Of a stretch of 64,000 nt of DNA, positions 1 to 12,572 are shown one piece after another. This DNA comes from Sarcocystis neurona (taxonomy: Eukaryota > Apicomplexa > Conoidasida > Eucoccidiorida > Sarcocystidae), in assembly GCA_000727475.1 (NCBI GenBank), contig KL647294.1:205758-269757 (forward strand), written 5' to 3'. How positions within the stretch are numbered: position 1 is the stretch's first letter; every line of letters starts with the position of its first letter. A program made the translations under genes and the position numbers. The notes under the pieces are model-generated. The model saw only the letters and a program-made list of their open reading frames with translations. It was not told where the DNA came from and made no database searches.

Positions 1-660
1 GCAGCGATAGCAGCCGCTGCCGCGCTCCCGGAGCCACAGGAGAACAGCAGGGGAAGGCTGCTGGGTCATTAAAAGGAGAGGGAGGGCAGCCGTACCAGGT
101 ACAGCAGCAGGGCCTCACCAGGTATGCGCCTGCTGCTGCTGAATCAGTCAAACTGGCCAGCGCCGCGGCTTCCGCCGCAGCCATCGTATGCGACTCAGCA
201 GCCGAGGCAGCACCAGCAGCAGAAACAGCAGCAGACGCACGGGCAGCACAACCGTCCCACGGCCCGTCGTCAACTGCGGCTCTCGCTGCAGCAGACGAAG
301 ATTCAGCCACAGATGAAGACGCGCATGCAGGCAGCTGATCTACCACTGCACCTTCGTCTGTTGCCGCAGGTGGACCGGGAGCTGCTGCTGCTGCGGCCGC
401 TCGTGACCCTGCAGTATATTTTCGTGCTGCTGACGCTGGCAGCTCTTCGGCACACTCTGCTGTGAGTTTGGTCCCCTCCTTATCTGTTTTCTCTGCTGCA
501 GCGCATTCTTCTTCTTCGTCGTCTGCTGCCGCGGCTACTTGTGCGTGTTGCACTGCCGCTGCTGCTCCTGGCGCCTTCCTTTCTGTAGCTGGTTCTACTT
601 CCCCCACCCTTCTTCCGCCTTCGCCCCCTACTGCTGCTGCTGTTCCTCCTCGCGGAGCAC

Positions 661-692
<32 letters not shown>

Positions 693-3600
693 AGACAACG
701 TGTTGCTGCTGCTGCTGCTGGGCGCGGGGGGCTTCCCAACGTGCAGCCGGCTGCCGCTTCTGCTGCATCTGCGTCTGCTGCAGCGGCTTCTGCTGCAGCT
801 GTTTCTGCTGCAGCTGCTTCTGCTGCTGCTCGTGCGGCTACTGCCTCGGAGACTGCTGCCGCTGCAGCAGCTTGTGCGAGAGACTGAGCTGCTGCTGCAG
901 CTGCTTCTTCGTACTGCTGCTGCTGCTCCTCAAGCGCGTGCGTCAACGCGGCAATGCTGCGTCTTCGTAGGCCGTTGTGCGCCAGCACCAGCACGGCAAG
1001 GGACGTGTTGACTGCCAGCGCGGCTGCGAGATGTTCGACGGCCTCGTCCGTCAGCATGCAGCTGGCGAGGTCCAGAATTCTGCCCCGAGGAGGGTCCACA
1101 TTTCACGGACAAGGAGACAAGAAAAGATGAACTTCCTCACCACGTTCTTCTTCCTATTCACAAGATATATATATATATATATTCGACACATATATATACA
1201 TATATGGCAAAGATTCAGACACACCTGTACCCATTTGTTTGTGTATACATCTACACATGCATACACATATATATATATATATATATGACGCCGTTTCTGT
1301 ATGTGTGTCTACATATACACATGCGAAGTAAGCCACATTATATACAAATCACTTGGAGTCTACGCATGCATTCATATAGGAATAAAGATAACTACACAGA
1401 CGGCAAGACTGTCTACACATGCACGTACGAATGTTCTCGTCAAACTGAGTTACACATACATACACACATATACATATATACATATATACGTGTGAAGCTG
1501 TAGATATTGTCCGGCACGTTCCTCGGTCCTACGTCTTCTAGATATATAGGCGTCTGCTTTGTTACGAGCGGGCAGTCGTTGACATGCGGAGGGGACTTCC
1601 TCTGCAGAGTGGTGCAGTAGAGACCAGCGTATTTTGCGATGCATGCGCAGAAATAGACACCTCTGCTGCGGCACCTCATCGGTCGACCTGCGGCCCAAGA
1701 CGCGATACGCAGCAAAACGGAATATCTTACCAGTTCCTTCTTCATCTCCGCAGCCGAAAAAGTAGCTACTTCTGCTCTCCCCCTCTCTTCTTCCCACTCA
1801 ATATACATATATATATATATATTTATATATTTCGTGAGTGTGACTTTCTCTATGTCTCTATCTGTCTCTGTTCTCCAGCTCCAGAGATATTCTCAAGGCT
1901 CAAGCTCCTTCTCCGCAGCTCGAAAGATAGCTGTTTTGTCTCTCTCTGTCTCTGTCCCCATTTATATATATATATGTTACTCAAGATTGCCACATTTTGT
2001 TGGACCTCGCTTTCTCTATATCTATCTTTCTCTATTTATACAGCTACACGTATCACATATATATATCTTTTTCGTCGCTCCGACACGGTGAAACTCTCCA
2101 CCTGTACAGGGGAAAAGAGCGTTTCTTTTCTCCTTCTCTCTCTCCCCAGCTACATATATATAATATATATATTACCCGCGACGACGACTATATATCTCTC
2201 CTCCCAGCGATATATATATATATATATATATGAGCAGGGGCACATATGTGCTCCGGCGAGAGCCGCAGTGTAGCTATTGTATACATACCGCAGGCTGCTG
2301 TTGGTGAGAAGCAGCTCGGCCAGCGGTAGAAGCTGCTGCAGGTCATTGCACGCCAAGTTCAACTCTTCGAGAGAGCAGCAGCAGGAGCTGCTCAAGCTCT
2401 CGCAAAGTCTCTCAAGCCCGAGGGCAGTCATCCCATTCCCTGCAGGCGACAAACAAGAAACGCATGCGCGCGAAGCAGCGTCGTCATATATCCAGCAGCA
2501 GCGGCACACATACATACATATGTATATATATATACATATATATATATGCATGCACATGTACGGATAGAGAGAAGCAGCCACAGGCAGGCACACACATATA
2601 GCAGTGAGACACACACCGCGAGAGACAGGGCGACGCGTTGACGGAGACACGGTGACAGCAGCAGTGTTGAGGGAGCATTCATCGAAACTCCTGGCCAGCA
2701 AGGCAGCCATCTGCATGTAGACACAGGCGTCTAGCGACAGGCGCATGCACTCATCCAGGGAGTGGGGAAGATATAAAAGCAGGGATCAATCTTCAAGTCA
2801 CTGCAGAGCGACACCCTCAATACGTACACAAGGCCTCTGTGCATCTGTACAAACGTATCTGCTCAAACCCACATTCATACGTAGGCGAATGCATCTAGAA
2901 CGATCTATGGATCCGGCAATATATATAGAGAGAAAGATAGACATATATATGTATGTGTGTCCACGAAACGAAAAAGATATAGAGAGAGACATATATGATA
3001 TATGGATCAGGCGATACATACATAGAGACACAGCCAGACAGAAATACATATATATATATATATATAAGTATAGATATATGTATACATATATATGTGTATA
3101 CAAGGAGAGACAGACATAAATGATATATGGATCGCGCTATACATAGATCGGTTAATACAGGGGGAAATACACACATATATGCATGTAATACGTCTGCAGA
3201 GAGATAGAGAGAGACATATAGAGAGACAGACATGCACACAGACACAGACAGATGCATGCACGTATACATGAAGTTCGTATATACAGAGACGTCGGGGGAA
3301 AAGGAGAGACGGGCAGGTATGGATATCCAGAGAAAGGCCGACAACGGACGAAGAGACCAGCAGGACAGATAGCGAGACAGAGACAGACAGCAGCAGAAGG
3401 ATGGAGACGGCGAGACAGGAAAAAGGAAAGGCAGACGGAGACCCACGCAGAGACAGACAGACAATCGAGTCCCTCTATATATCCGTAATACGCATGCAGA
3501 GGAAGGGAAAGACAGAGATACGGGGAGAGATAAAGGGGGAGATGAAAGCGCGTGCATAATATATATATATATATGTGCATGTCGGCGTAGACACACACGT

Positions 3601-6600
3601 GATGGGCCGTGAAGGAAAGGCCTGGTTGTGCTTGTTAATACGCAGGAGATAATAAAGAGGGGAGTCGATAACAGGGACGTTATGGATGGACGGAGAGGTC
3701 CACACAGAAAGAGAAGGCCAGACGATATACCAGCAAAGGCCAGAATTCGGAGGGAAGGAGTCGCCTGGAGAGCCAGGGCAAGTATATCCATCAGCTGGTC
3801 GGCGCAGTGGACAACGTCTGCTGCAGGCTGCTGCTGCTGGGGCTCTGCGAGCGTCCACGTGCAGTACGACAGATTCAGCTCCTGCAGAGCAGCTGCACCA
3901 CAACAGCAGAAGTGTAAACCCCAGCAGCAGCAGCAGCCCATGAAGCAGCAGCAGCAGCAGCAGAAGAAGAAGAAAAGCAGCGGAAGAAAAAGCAGCGGCA
4001 GCACACGAGGCAGCAGCAGCAGGGAAGGAAGAAGCAGCAGCAGCACACAGCGCAGTCAGTGGCAGTGCAAGAAGCAGCAACAGCAGATGTGACTGAGCGT
4101 CGGGAAGCAGCAGCAGGCGGCACAACGTCACGATCCACGCCCCCGGCGTCTCAGCAGCAGCGGCAGCAGCAGCGTGAAGACGAAGAGGAAAAAGCAGCAG
4201 CCACTCTGCCCCGTTGCCACCTGCAGCAGTCCCACCTCGCATCCCCAGGGCAGCGTTCGAGAAGCCGGCAGCGTCAAACCTGCACGAAGTAGGAACAGCA
4301 GCGGTTTACGAAGAAGCGGCAGCAGCAACGGCAGCAGTCCTGCAGTCCAAGCTACAACAACATCTGCAGACACCAGCAACAAGCGGCATCAGCAGCAGTA
4401 GCAGCAGCAAAGGCACTCAAGGACACCCAGCAAGCAGGCAACGCAGACAAGAACCAGAGAATGCCGCAGCTGCCGCAGCAGGGAGTTTTAGCTGCTGCAG
4501 CAGCAGCGTCACATCAAGAGAGGGCCGAACAACGAGGAGCACTAGCTGTAGTACTGCTCCAGCGCCACCAGCACCAGCAGCAAAAAGAGCCGCTGCAGCA
4601 CTACTCCAGCGTCAGCAGCAGCAGGAGCAGGTGCAGCAGCAGAACGCACCAGCCGCGGAGCAACAGATCGAAAGCTGCAACGGTAGATGCAACAACAACT
4701 GCAGCAGCAGCGCCGGAGGAAACGGCTCCTAACCGCAGCAGCACCAGTCCCAGCAGCGGCTCCCGACCCCCGCCAGCAGCAGTGGAAATATCGCCGCGGC
4801 GACCCGTGTCAGCTGCTGCAGCAGGACACCCCACACATCTTCTGCTGGTAGTTGGCATGCCCTGCTCACGCGACCTTTGTCGCTAATAGCAACTGCTGCT
4901 ACTTGCTGCTGCTGTCGCTGCTTCGTGCTGATGGTGCTGCTGCTGCCGCTTGGTGCTGCTGCTAATGCTTCTTGGGGCTGCTGCTGCTGCTTCTTGGTGC
5001 TTCCGGTGTTGCTATTCGGTGTTGCTCTTGCTACCGCGCGCTGGTTCTTTTCTGTGCTGCTGCTTCCCTGTCACCTTCTGTCTGCGCCTTCGTGTTGCGA
5101 CTTTTCTCCGCTGCTGCTGCTGCTGCTCGTCGAGCCTGATCTGTGCACACATGTGCTGCTGCTAAACGACCTTTGCTTCTCTTGCTGCTGTGGCCTGCAC
5201 CCGCTGTGAGAGACTTCCTTTTTCTACGCAAGATGGCTGTCCTTCTCAGCTGTTCCGCTGTCCCCACGTCTGCGCCGCTTCGCCCCCCGTCCTCCCCTCT
5301 GCTGCTGCTGCTGGGCGTGCGCGACCTGCTGCTGCTACTGGGCGTGAGCCACCTTCTTCTGCTACTGGGGGTGAGCCACCTGCTGCTGCTGCTGAGCGAC
5401 AGCCACCACCTGCTGCTGCTACTGGGCCTGAGCCACCTGCTGCTGCTGGGCGTGAGCTACCTGCTGCTGCTATTGGGCGCAAGCCACCTGCTGCTGCTAC
5501 TGCGCGTGAGTCACCTGCTGCCGCTGCTGGGCGTGAGCCACCTGCTGCTGCTGCTCTGGCCCTCGTCACCCGGTGTTGCCGCTGTCTCGTCACCCAACTG
5601 CTGCTGTTGCCTCGCAGCTGGGCTGCTGTTATTTCCTTCGACTTGGAGGCGCGCTATTCTGTGCTCCTTTCCTCGTTGCTACTGCCTACCTGAATGAACC
5701 AGGAGATGCGACAGTCCTTCTGCCACACACAGCAGCATCTGCATGTCTTGTCCTGCGAGACGCTTCTGCGCTGCTGCTTGCCGCTGCTGGTGTAGGGCCA
5801 TTTCTTCTCTAAAAGACGCTTCCTCCTGCTGTCCGTATAGAGCAGCAACCGCATGCATCCAGTCCATATCGTCCTCGTAATCCTGCTGTTCTTTTTCTGT
5901 TGCCACGTCTCGCCGCTGCTTGCTGCTGCTACCCTCTGCCCCCCTTCCTCCTCTCTTCAGACGCATCACTCGCGCCAGCATTCTGCTGCTGCTACTGCTG
6001 CGGGGACTGCTGCTGCTGCCGTCGATTTTGCTGCTGCTGCTGCTGCTGCTTTCGCCGCTCTTTCGATCCCCAGTGACGCTGCTGCTGCGGCAGCTGCTGT
6101 TGCAGCTGCCATTCTCTGGGGAGGACCCCGGCAACCGTCGCCGAGCCGCCAGACGTGCGCGCTGCAAACTCGAGAATAGTAGTCCCCGCTGCAGCCGGGA
6201 CACTGGGCTGCTGCTCTCCTTCGACTTATCTGCTGTTGCTGCTGCTGCGTCGCTTCTCTTTTCTCTTCCTCTTCCAGCAGCAACGCCGTCCTCCTCTCTC
6301 CCCCATGCTCCACACGCACCTCCGCCTCTTCCTGCTACGTCGCTATCCCTTCCGCTTCCCTGTGCTGCTGCTGCATCGAAGTCTTCTGCTGCTGCTGCTG
6401 CCTGTTCTCTCGCTCCTGTGGACTGCTGCGCTCCTGCTGGTGTTGCTGTATGCTGCGAGGTGTCTGCTGGCGCGGCAGCTGCGGAAGGAGACGCATAACT
6501 CCTTTTGAGAAAGTGTTGCTGCTGCAGTACGGGAATGACGGACCGTCCTTGGCCAGCAGCAGCCTCGTCGTTCTGCAGATGATCTGGTTGATTACTGCTG

Positions 6601-9600
6601 TCGATCGGCTCCACGCCTCCGCCGCTGCTCCTCGTCGAACCTGTAGCAGCAGCAGTAGGCTGCCCACTAGCAGCAACGGCAGCAGGCTGCCCCCTCGCAG
6701 CAGCAGCAGCAGCATCAGGATGCCCACTAGCAGCAGCGGCAGGATGCCCACTAGCAGCAGCAGCAGTCGCCACAAATTCTCCATCAGCAGCAAATGTGTC
6801 TCTCTGATCGAAGAGCCTCGGTGCTGTTGCAGCTGCGTTTTCGACCGCTGGAAAGGACCAGCGCTCTGCTGCTGCTGGTCCTCTTCCTGCTGCTGCTTCT
6901 GCACCTGATCCTCCTCCTCCTTCTCCTCCGCCACCTACTGCCGCTGCTGCTCCTCTCTCTGCTGCTGCTGCATGCGCTGCTACATTCGTCGATTCCCCTG
7001 CCCCAGCTGCAGCAGCAGGCAGCAGCGGTGAGGTGAGAAACGCATGCGAGTAGTCAAGAGAGCGCAGATACTTCTCTGTGGCCAGCAGGGGCAGCAGACC
7101 TGCGCAGCCCCCCCCGACTCCCCGCAAGAGTAGCCGCGCGTAGCAGTCATTGCATTTTACCGTCTGGAAGCACAGCGGCACCACGGCAAAGAGGCGAACA
7201 GCAGAAGAGAAACGAACAGGTGGAGCGCAGCAAGCCCCCGCTGCAGCGCAGACAGCGATCTTTAGCAGGAGAAGGAGGGAAGCAGCAGTCTTGCTGCTGC
7301 ACCGATAAGTCAACAGCAGCACGGGAAGCGGAACACGGGACGAGGAGAAGCAATCGGCGCAGCAACACCGCGAGAAGCAGAGCACCACGGACGGCAAGAG
7401 GAGGGCACGCGCCAGCAACAGAAAAGCAGTGCAGCCGAGGGAGACGGGGCAGAAGGCTGAGTCAATCGAGGCAAGAGCACCGAAAACGCAGTGGATGCAG
7501 AGGATCACCAGAGAGCGGCAGCTGTGACAGCAAAGCAGCAAGAAACAGCGAAGCCGCACGAGCAGCAGCAGCGGCAGTGACGAAGAAGAAGCAGCAGCAG
7601 CAAGCAACAGCAGGACGGGAGGGACAGAGAGACGCGGCAGCAGACGAGGACGCAGGCGAGAGAGAACAGCAGCAGCAGAGAAACAGCAACCCATCGGCGT
7701 AGAAAAGGTCGACTGGCCGCTGTCGTGGAGGCGCAGTCCCACGGCAGCAGGACACAGATACGCGCGGGACAGAAAAGAAGTGCAGCAGCAGCACAAGCAG
7801 CAAAGCAGCAGGAATGGGAGGAAGAAATGAAGGGAGAGGAGAAGAAGAAATGGCAACAGCAGCAGCACCAACCAACAGCACCAGTGTCTATTACCTGTAT
7901 TGCCAGCTTCCTTGAACCGATACATACAGACAGTCACTAGCACATCGTTCACATTCACGCATACCTCCACGTCTTCTGTATCTATACATATACACTACAT
8001 ACACATACATATACATACATACTTCTACACACTACATACATCCATACATATATACACATATATATTTATATACTTCTATATGTAGGCAAGTGTGTAATTA
8101 TTGTTGCGCCGATGACGATGGAGCAACGGAAGTAAAACTAAATCTATACATATATATACATGTCTGCGTATACGTGACGTATCCTTGTCCATAATATATG
8201 TATATATATAGATATAGAACTAGATATATGTATGTGCGTATAGATTAAGGACTACAATACGTACTGTATACAAACGTACATACAATACGTCACGTATATA
8301 TATATATATATATGAATATAGATTAAGGCCTACAACACGTCATGTGTACACACGTACGCATATATATATATATAAACGACAACAACCGGTAACGTATACA
8401 CACGTCTATATTATCTCTATATAGATAAACCTATACATATATATGTGGCGTTGTCCTTAGCGTTCCACGTAGTAGAGGTGTATGTGTGCCCACGTCCACT
8501 GCTATGGATCGCAGACGTAGAGAATTCCTCTCCAGAGGCGTGTCCAGAAGCATCTCGCCTTGCATGAATACGGAGCTACACAGCGGACAGCAGCACCCCC
8601 GTGTGTGTCCCACCGGCCCCCCCGTAGACGTGTGTCTCTCAAGAAAGAGCCGAAGCAGCAGTCGGGCAAAGGCAGAGAGTCAGACGAGGCCAAGAGACAG
8701 ACGCAGAGAGAAGAGACCGTTTTACGAAAAAGGAGAACTTCTGCAGTTTAGCAGGGACAACGGAGAGTTTCCATTTCAGCGGGTTCACTGCCTGGAAGTG
8801 TGTCGGTGCCCCCACAAATATGCTGGAAGCGGGGCACGGACAGACACAGGGGGCCCCGTCGACTTCTGCTGCAGCAGCAGCAGCAGCGACAGCAGGTGTG
8901 GGGCGACGATATGGCAGGAGATACGGACGTAGACGGACGACCTCCAGGCACCGGAGAAGAGGGGGGGGAGACGAAGTCGCCGCGGGCAGCCGAAGTCACT
9001 ACTGGCAAAAAAGTCTGTCCGTCGCTTTTCCGCATGCGAGGGCCCAAAAGCCGCAGGAGACGGACCAAACGGAATAGCCGTGGACAAAAAAAAGCAGACG
9101 CAGGTCCACGTCACCCACCGCAGACGGGGACGTGCTGTCGACAGAGAAAAGCGACACAAAAGCAGAAGAAGAAAAGGGGACACACACACGGAGACCGAGG
9201 GCGAGACCAGCAAAACGAATATATGCCCCCCTCCATATACATGTACGTATATACGTGTGGGTACAGCTTTACGCATATACACATATATGTATAAAGTGAG
9301 GGATAGGTACCGAGGGGGGTAACTTACACTCCCCTACGTATACACTTGAATAGACGTGTATATATATACGTGTGTACGTAGAACGTTACGAAGATGTGTA
9401 TATATATGGGCGCAAGATTCTACACCGATACATATATGTATGGGTGTAGTATACTTATGTGTGTCGAAGCAGTAAGGAACGCAGACCTCTGCGATGGCGC
9501 AGCAGCCTTCCGGTCCGAGATAATTGTCGGAGAGGTCGAGAACGTATTCTTCTTCTTCTTTTGCTTCCCACATTCCTTCCTCTTCGTTTCTCTCATCTGC

Positions 9601-12572
9601 TGCTGTTGCTGCTCTTCTTCTGGCTTCAGCGCCCGTTGCATCTGCCTCTTCGACCCCGCTATCACCGCCGCCGCCCCTACGCACTTCCTCACATCGGACG
9701 CTGTCTCTCCTTCTCCTTCTCCACCTGCTGCTGCCAGTGCACGTGCTGCCGCCGCTGCTGCTGCTGTGCCCCCTGCTAATGCTGTTGCTGCTATCCCTGA
9801 GATGGTGGGGAGGGCGGGGCCTCGGCTGCTGCTGCTGCGGCGGCTGGGAGAAGTCTGGGAAGAACGCCTTGGCTACTGGGATAAGGGAGGCAGATGAGAG
9901 CGCGTTGTTGCTGATGTTGAGGTAGCGAAGATTGCAGAGACACGGCAGGCACTCCGCCAAAATGCATGCGCTCTCCTGCAGCACCAGCAGCAGCAGCAAC
10001 CCCACACTTACCAGCCGCAGTAGCAACAGCTACAGCAGCGGGACAGAAGGACGATTACGGAGCGGACGACAGCACCAGCCACGCGCACCAAGCAGAGCCA
10101 GCCCAACGGTAACAAGCAACTATCGAAAACCCACGAAAAGAAGTAGCAGCGGCGGCAACAGCAGCGGCAACAGCAGCAGCGGCAACAGCAGCAGCGGCAA
10201 CAGCAGCAGCGGCAACAGCAGCAGCGGCAACAGCAGCAGCGGCAACAACAGCAGCGGCAACAACAGCAGCGGCAACAACAGCAGCAAACACACATCTGAG
10301 GCAGCAGACCACCAAGAGAAACTAGCGTCGCCAGCAGCAGAAGCTGCCACAAGGAGAAGAGCAGCCGCGTCAGTAGTCCGGCAGGTCAGTCGGCTAGCAG
10401 CACATAGCAGCGGCGGCCACGAGAGCGAGTCTGGCCGTAAAAGACAGAAGCCGCGGGAGACATCAACAGCACGAGACAATCGCACGAGGGAGCAACCGCA
10501 CGAGGCAGCAACACCACGAGACAGCAACAGTACGAGACAGTAGCACAGGACAGCAGACGCAACGAGATGCAGCAACAGCAGCAGCAGCGAACGGCGCAGC
10601 AACAACAGCAGCAGCAAAGGGAGCAGCAACAGCAGCAAAGCGAGCAGCAACAGCAGCAGCACCAGCAAAGAAGCAGCAACGGCAGCAGCAGCAAAAGCAG
10701 CAGCAACAGCAGCAGCAAAGGGAGCAGCACGACCAGCAGCAGCAGCAGCAAAAGCAGCAGCAACAGCAGCCGCAGCAGTTGTTGAGGGGACTGGAGCAGG
10801 GGCCGAAGCAGCAGCCGCAGGCGACCGGAATCGTCAGCAAAAGCAGCAGCAATGCAAGCAGCATTAGGACATGGGAACAGCAGCAGCGTCGAAAAAGCGA
10901 CACTGCAGCAATGGGCAGGGGAAGGGCAGTCCAAACAACAGTAGCTACAACCACCGGTCACCCCGCGCAGGAGAGGAAAGAGCAGCAGCAGCGAAGAGAG
11001 CAGCAGCCGCAGAGGAGAGGGCAGCAGCAGCACAGCAGCAGCAGCAGCCAGCATCACCACAACAGCAGTCAGCAGCGGCCACCAGTAGCAGCACCAGCAG
11101 TCAGCAGCAGCCACCAGCACAGCAGCAGTAGCAGGCAGCAGCTCAGCAGCAGCAGTAAGGGAAGCGCAACAGGCCCAGCACCCAACATAGCCGTTGCAGG
11201 GGGAACTGCAAGAGGACGGCAGAGAAAAGCAGCAGCGATGTAGACGCAGCGCAGCGACTCCAGGAGTGGACAGAAGAGAATACCGAGTAACAGCTCCCAC
11301 TACTACTGCAGCAGAGGCCACACAGAAAGAGGAGGCTACGCACGTCGCTGAGACGGTTGTCGGGCAGATCGATGACGCGCAGATTTGTAGCGCGAAGGAG
11401 ACACGTCACGAGGATCGCCAAGCCGTCGCCGTCGAGGTATACGCCTGGTAGGGCGACAGCAAATATCTTCTGAGGAGACACAGCTGCAGTAGCGGCTCTT
11501 CTTCTTTGCTGCTGCTGCGAAGGCAGAACTGCATGCGCTGCGGCCTTCGCCCTCGTCCCCCTCTCCTCTCTGTTCTCCTTGGCGACTGCTACCGGGAGGG
11601 CTATTGCTGCCGCCGTTGGGGCTGCTGCTGCTGCTGCCGGGGAGCCTGCTGCTGTTGCCGCTGGGGCTCCTGCTGCTGCTGTTTGAGCTGCTGCTGCTGT
11701 GGGGGGCGCCAGCGCTCCTGCCATAAAACCTGCGGCTTCGCCTGCTGCTGTTTTCTCCTCTCGCTGCGAGCACGCCGTTGCAACAGGGACGCCGTCCCGC
11801 GTCGCTCCTTGTGCAGGACGTTCGGCGGACGCTACCTGCTGCTGCTGCTTGTTCGCGTCCTGCAGCTGCTGCTGGTGCTGGAACTTCTGCTGCTGCTGCT
11901 CCTGCAGCTGTTGCAGCTGCTGATAGTGGGCACGCACAGCAGAGATGAACAGCGACACATCGTCGTCTGTAATGTGCGGCCCACGTGGCCGCAGCACGCC
12001 GCTGTTGTCGATTTCAAGCAGCAGCGGCTGCTGCTCTTGCTTCTGCTGCGCCTGCTTCTGTCGCTCCTGCTGGTGGTGCTGCAGTCGCGCACACCGCTGC
12101 TGCTGCTGGTAGACGTGCTGCAGCGGCTGCTGCTCTCGACACAAATGCTGCAGCTGCAGATCTGCCTCCTGTGAATCGCCGCTAACGGCGTCATCACGTT
12201 GCTGGTACTGTCCCTGCTGCTGTGTCTGCTGCTGATACCAGTGCTGCTGCTGCTGCTTCTGCGGCTGATACCAGAGCTGGTGCTGCTGCTGCTGCAGACC
12301 GTGTAGTTGCTGATGTAAGTGCTGCTTGGCCAGGCTGGCGGCTGGTGCAGTCGGCAGACGAGCAGCTGCAGCAGGAAGGACGCCAGCCGCAGACTGCGGC
12401 AGCACAGCAGAAAACGCACCTGCCCCTACCGCTGCAGGAGGAGGACAGAAAGAAGAAGACGCGGGAAAAAGGGAGGGCACGCATGCAGAGGCGACAGGCG
12501 CAGGAGCACCCGTTTCCTCGGCCCCCCCACACCCGCTGCTGCTGCTGCCTTCGCGCTGCATGTCATCCAGAT
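1..12572 (-). CDS. Ribonuclease-inhibitor-type leucine-rich-repeat protein, Ala/Gln-rich, 3' end beyond window
   Basis: Multi-exon minus-strand gene. Exons, 5' to 3': 12572-11344, 9975-9487, probably 8791-8726, possibly one near 8.57-8.48 kb, 7163-5690, 3892-3731, 2439-2289 and 1079 to the left edge. Flanking GT/AG sites and phases agree at the joins 11344/9975 (phase 0), 5690/3892 and 3731/2439 (phase 1) and 2289/1079 (phase 2). Each of these joins rebuilds an LxxLxLxxNxL repeat: LRVIDLPDNRLSD, LRYLNISNNALSS, YVLDLSDNYLG, LQELNLSYCTW, LRILAFAGNGM, LEELNLACNDL, LRILDLASCML. Long Gln/Ala/Ser-rich stretches interrupt the repeats. The last exon is open for 359 codons to the edge. The first listed exon begins after an acceptor in phase 1, so more 5' exons exist. 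RI-type LRRs usually bind proteins; the partner is unknown. No catalytic domain, signal peptide or membrane segment is evident. LRR identity is firm; orthology, 5' end and the 8.5 kb exon are not. Confidence 0.75.
5300..5570. repeat. Minisatellite of ~24-30 bp CTG-rich units in an LRR-gene intron
   Basis: Around ten degenerate tandem units of a CTG run followed by GGGCGTGAGCCAC occur here. They lie in the intron between the LRR exons ending at 5690 and starting at 3892. Read on the plus strand the units give Leu-rich heptamer-like peptides ending GVSHL, and on the minus strand GGSRPVAAAG-like peptides. Both frames stay open without being exons. Confidence 0.7.
8241..8345. repeat. Short direct repeat, ~78-bp spacing, in AT-rich DNA
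   Basis: The segment TAGATTAAGG followed by C/A-rich CTACAA-ACGT occurs at 8241 and again at 8319, separated by TATA runs. It lies in the AT-rich part of an LRR-gene intron. No coding function is seen. Confidence 0.5.
10144..10290. repeat. 15-bp CAG/CGG minisatellite
   Basis: About nine tandem copies of a 15-bp unit CAGCAGCAGCGGCAA, the last few with AAC for AGC. It sits in the LRR-gene intron 9976-11343. It translates as Ser/Gly/Asn, Ala/Ala/Val or Cys/Arg strings in alternative frames, none of which belongs to a supported exon. Confidence 0.8.

Noticed and set aside
1150..1300. (TA)n runs as promoter TATA boxes
   Set aside because: Such runs recur throughout introns and intergenic DNA here and do not correlate with gene starts.
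2895..4242. 383- and 255-codon minus-strand frames with Leu/Ser-rich, apparently membrane-like sequence
   Set aside because: Only 3892-3731 is an LRR exon. The remainder is CTG tract or ATAC/TATA microsatellite giving false hydrophobic segments.
10120..11321. Leu-, Cys- and Gln-rich open frames of 150-310 codons
   Set aside because: They lie in an LRR-gene intron whose flanking exons join in phase 0. The peptides are pure trinucleotide translations.
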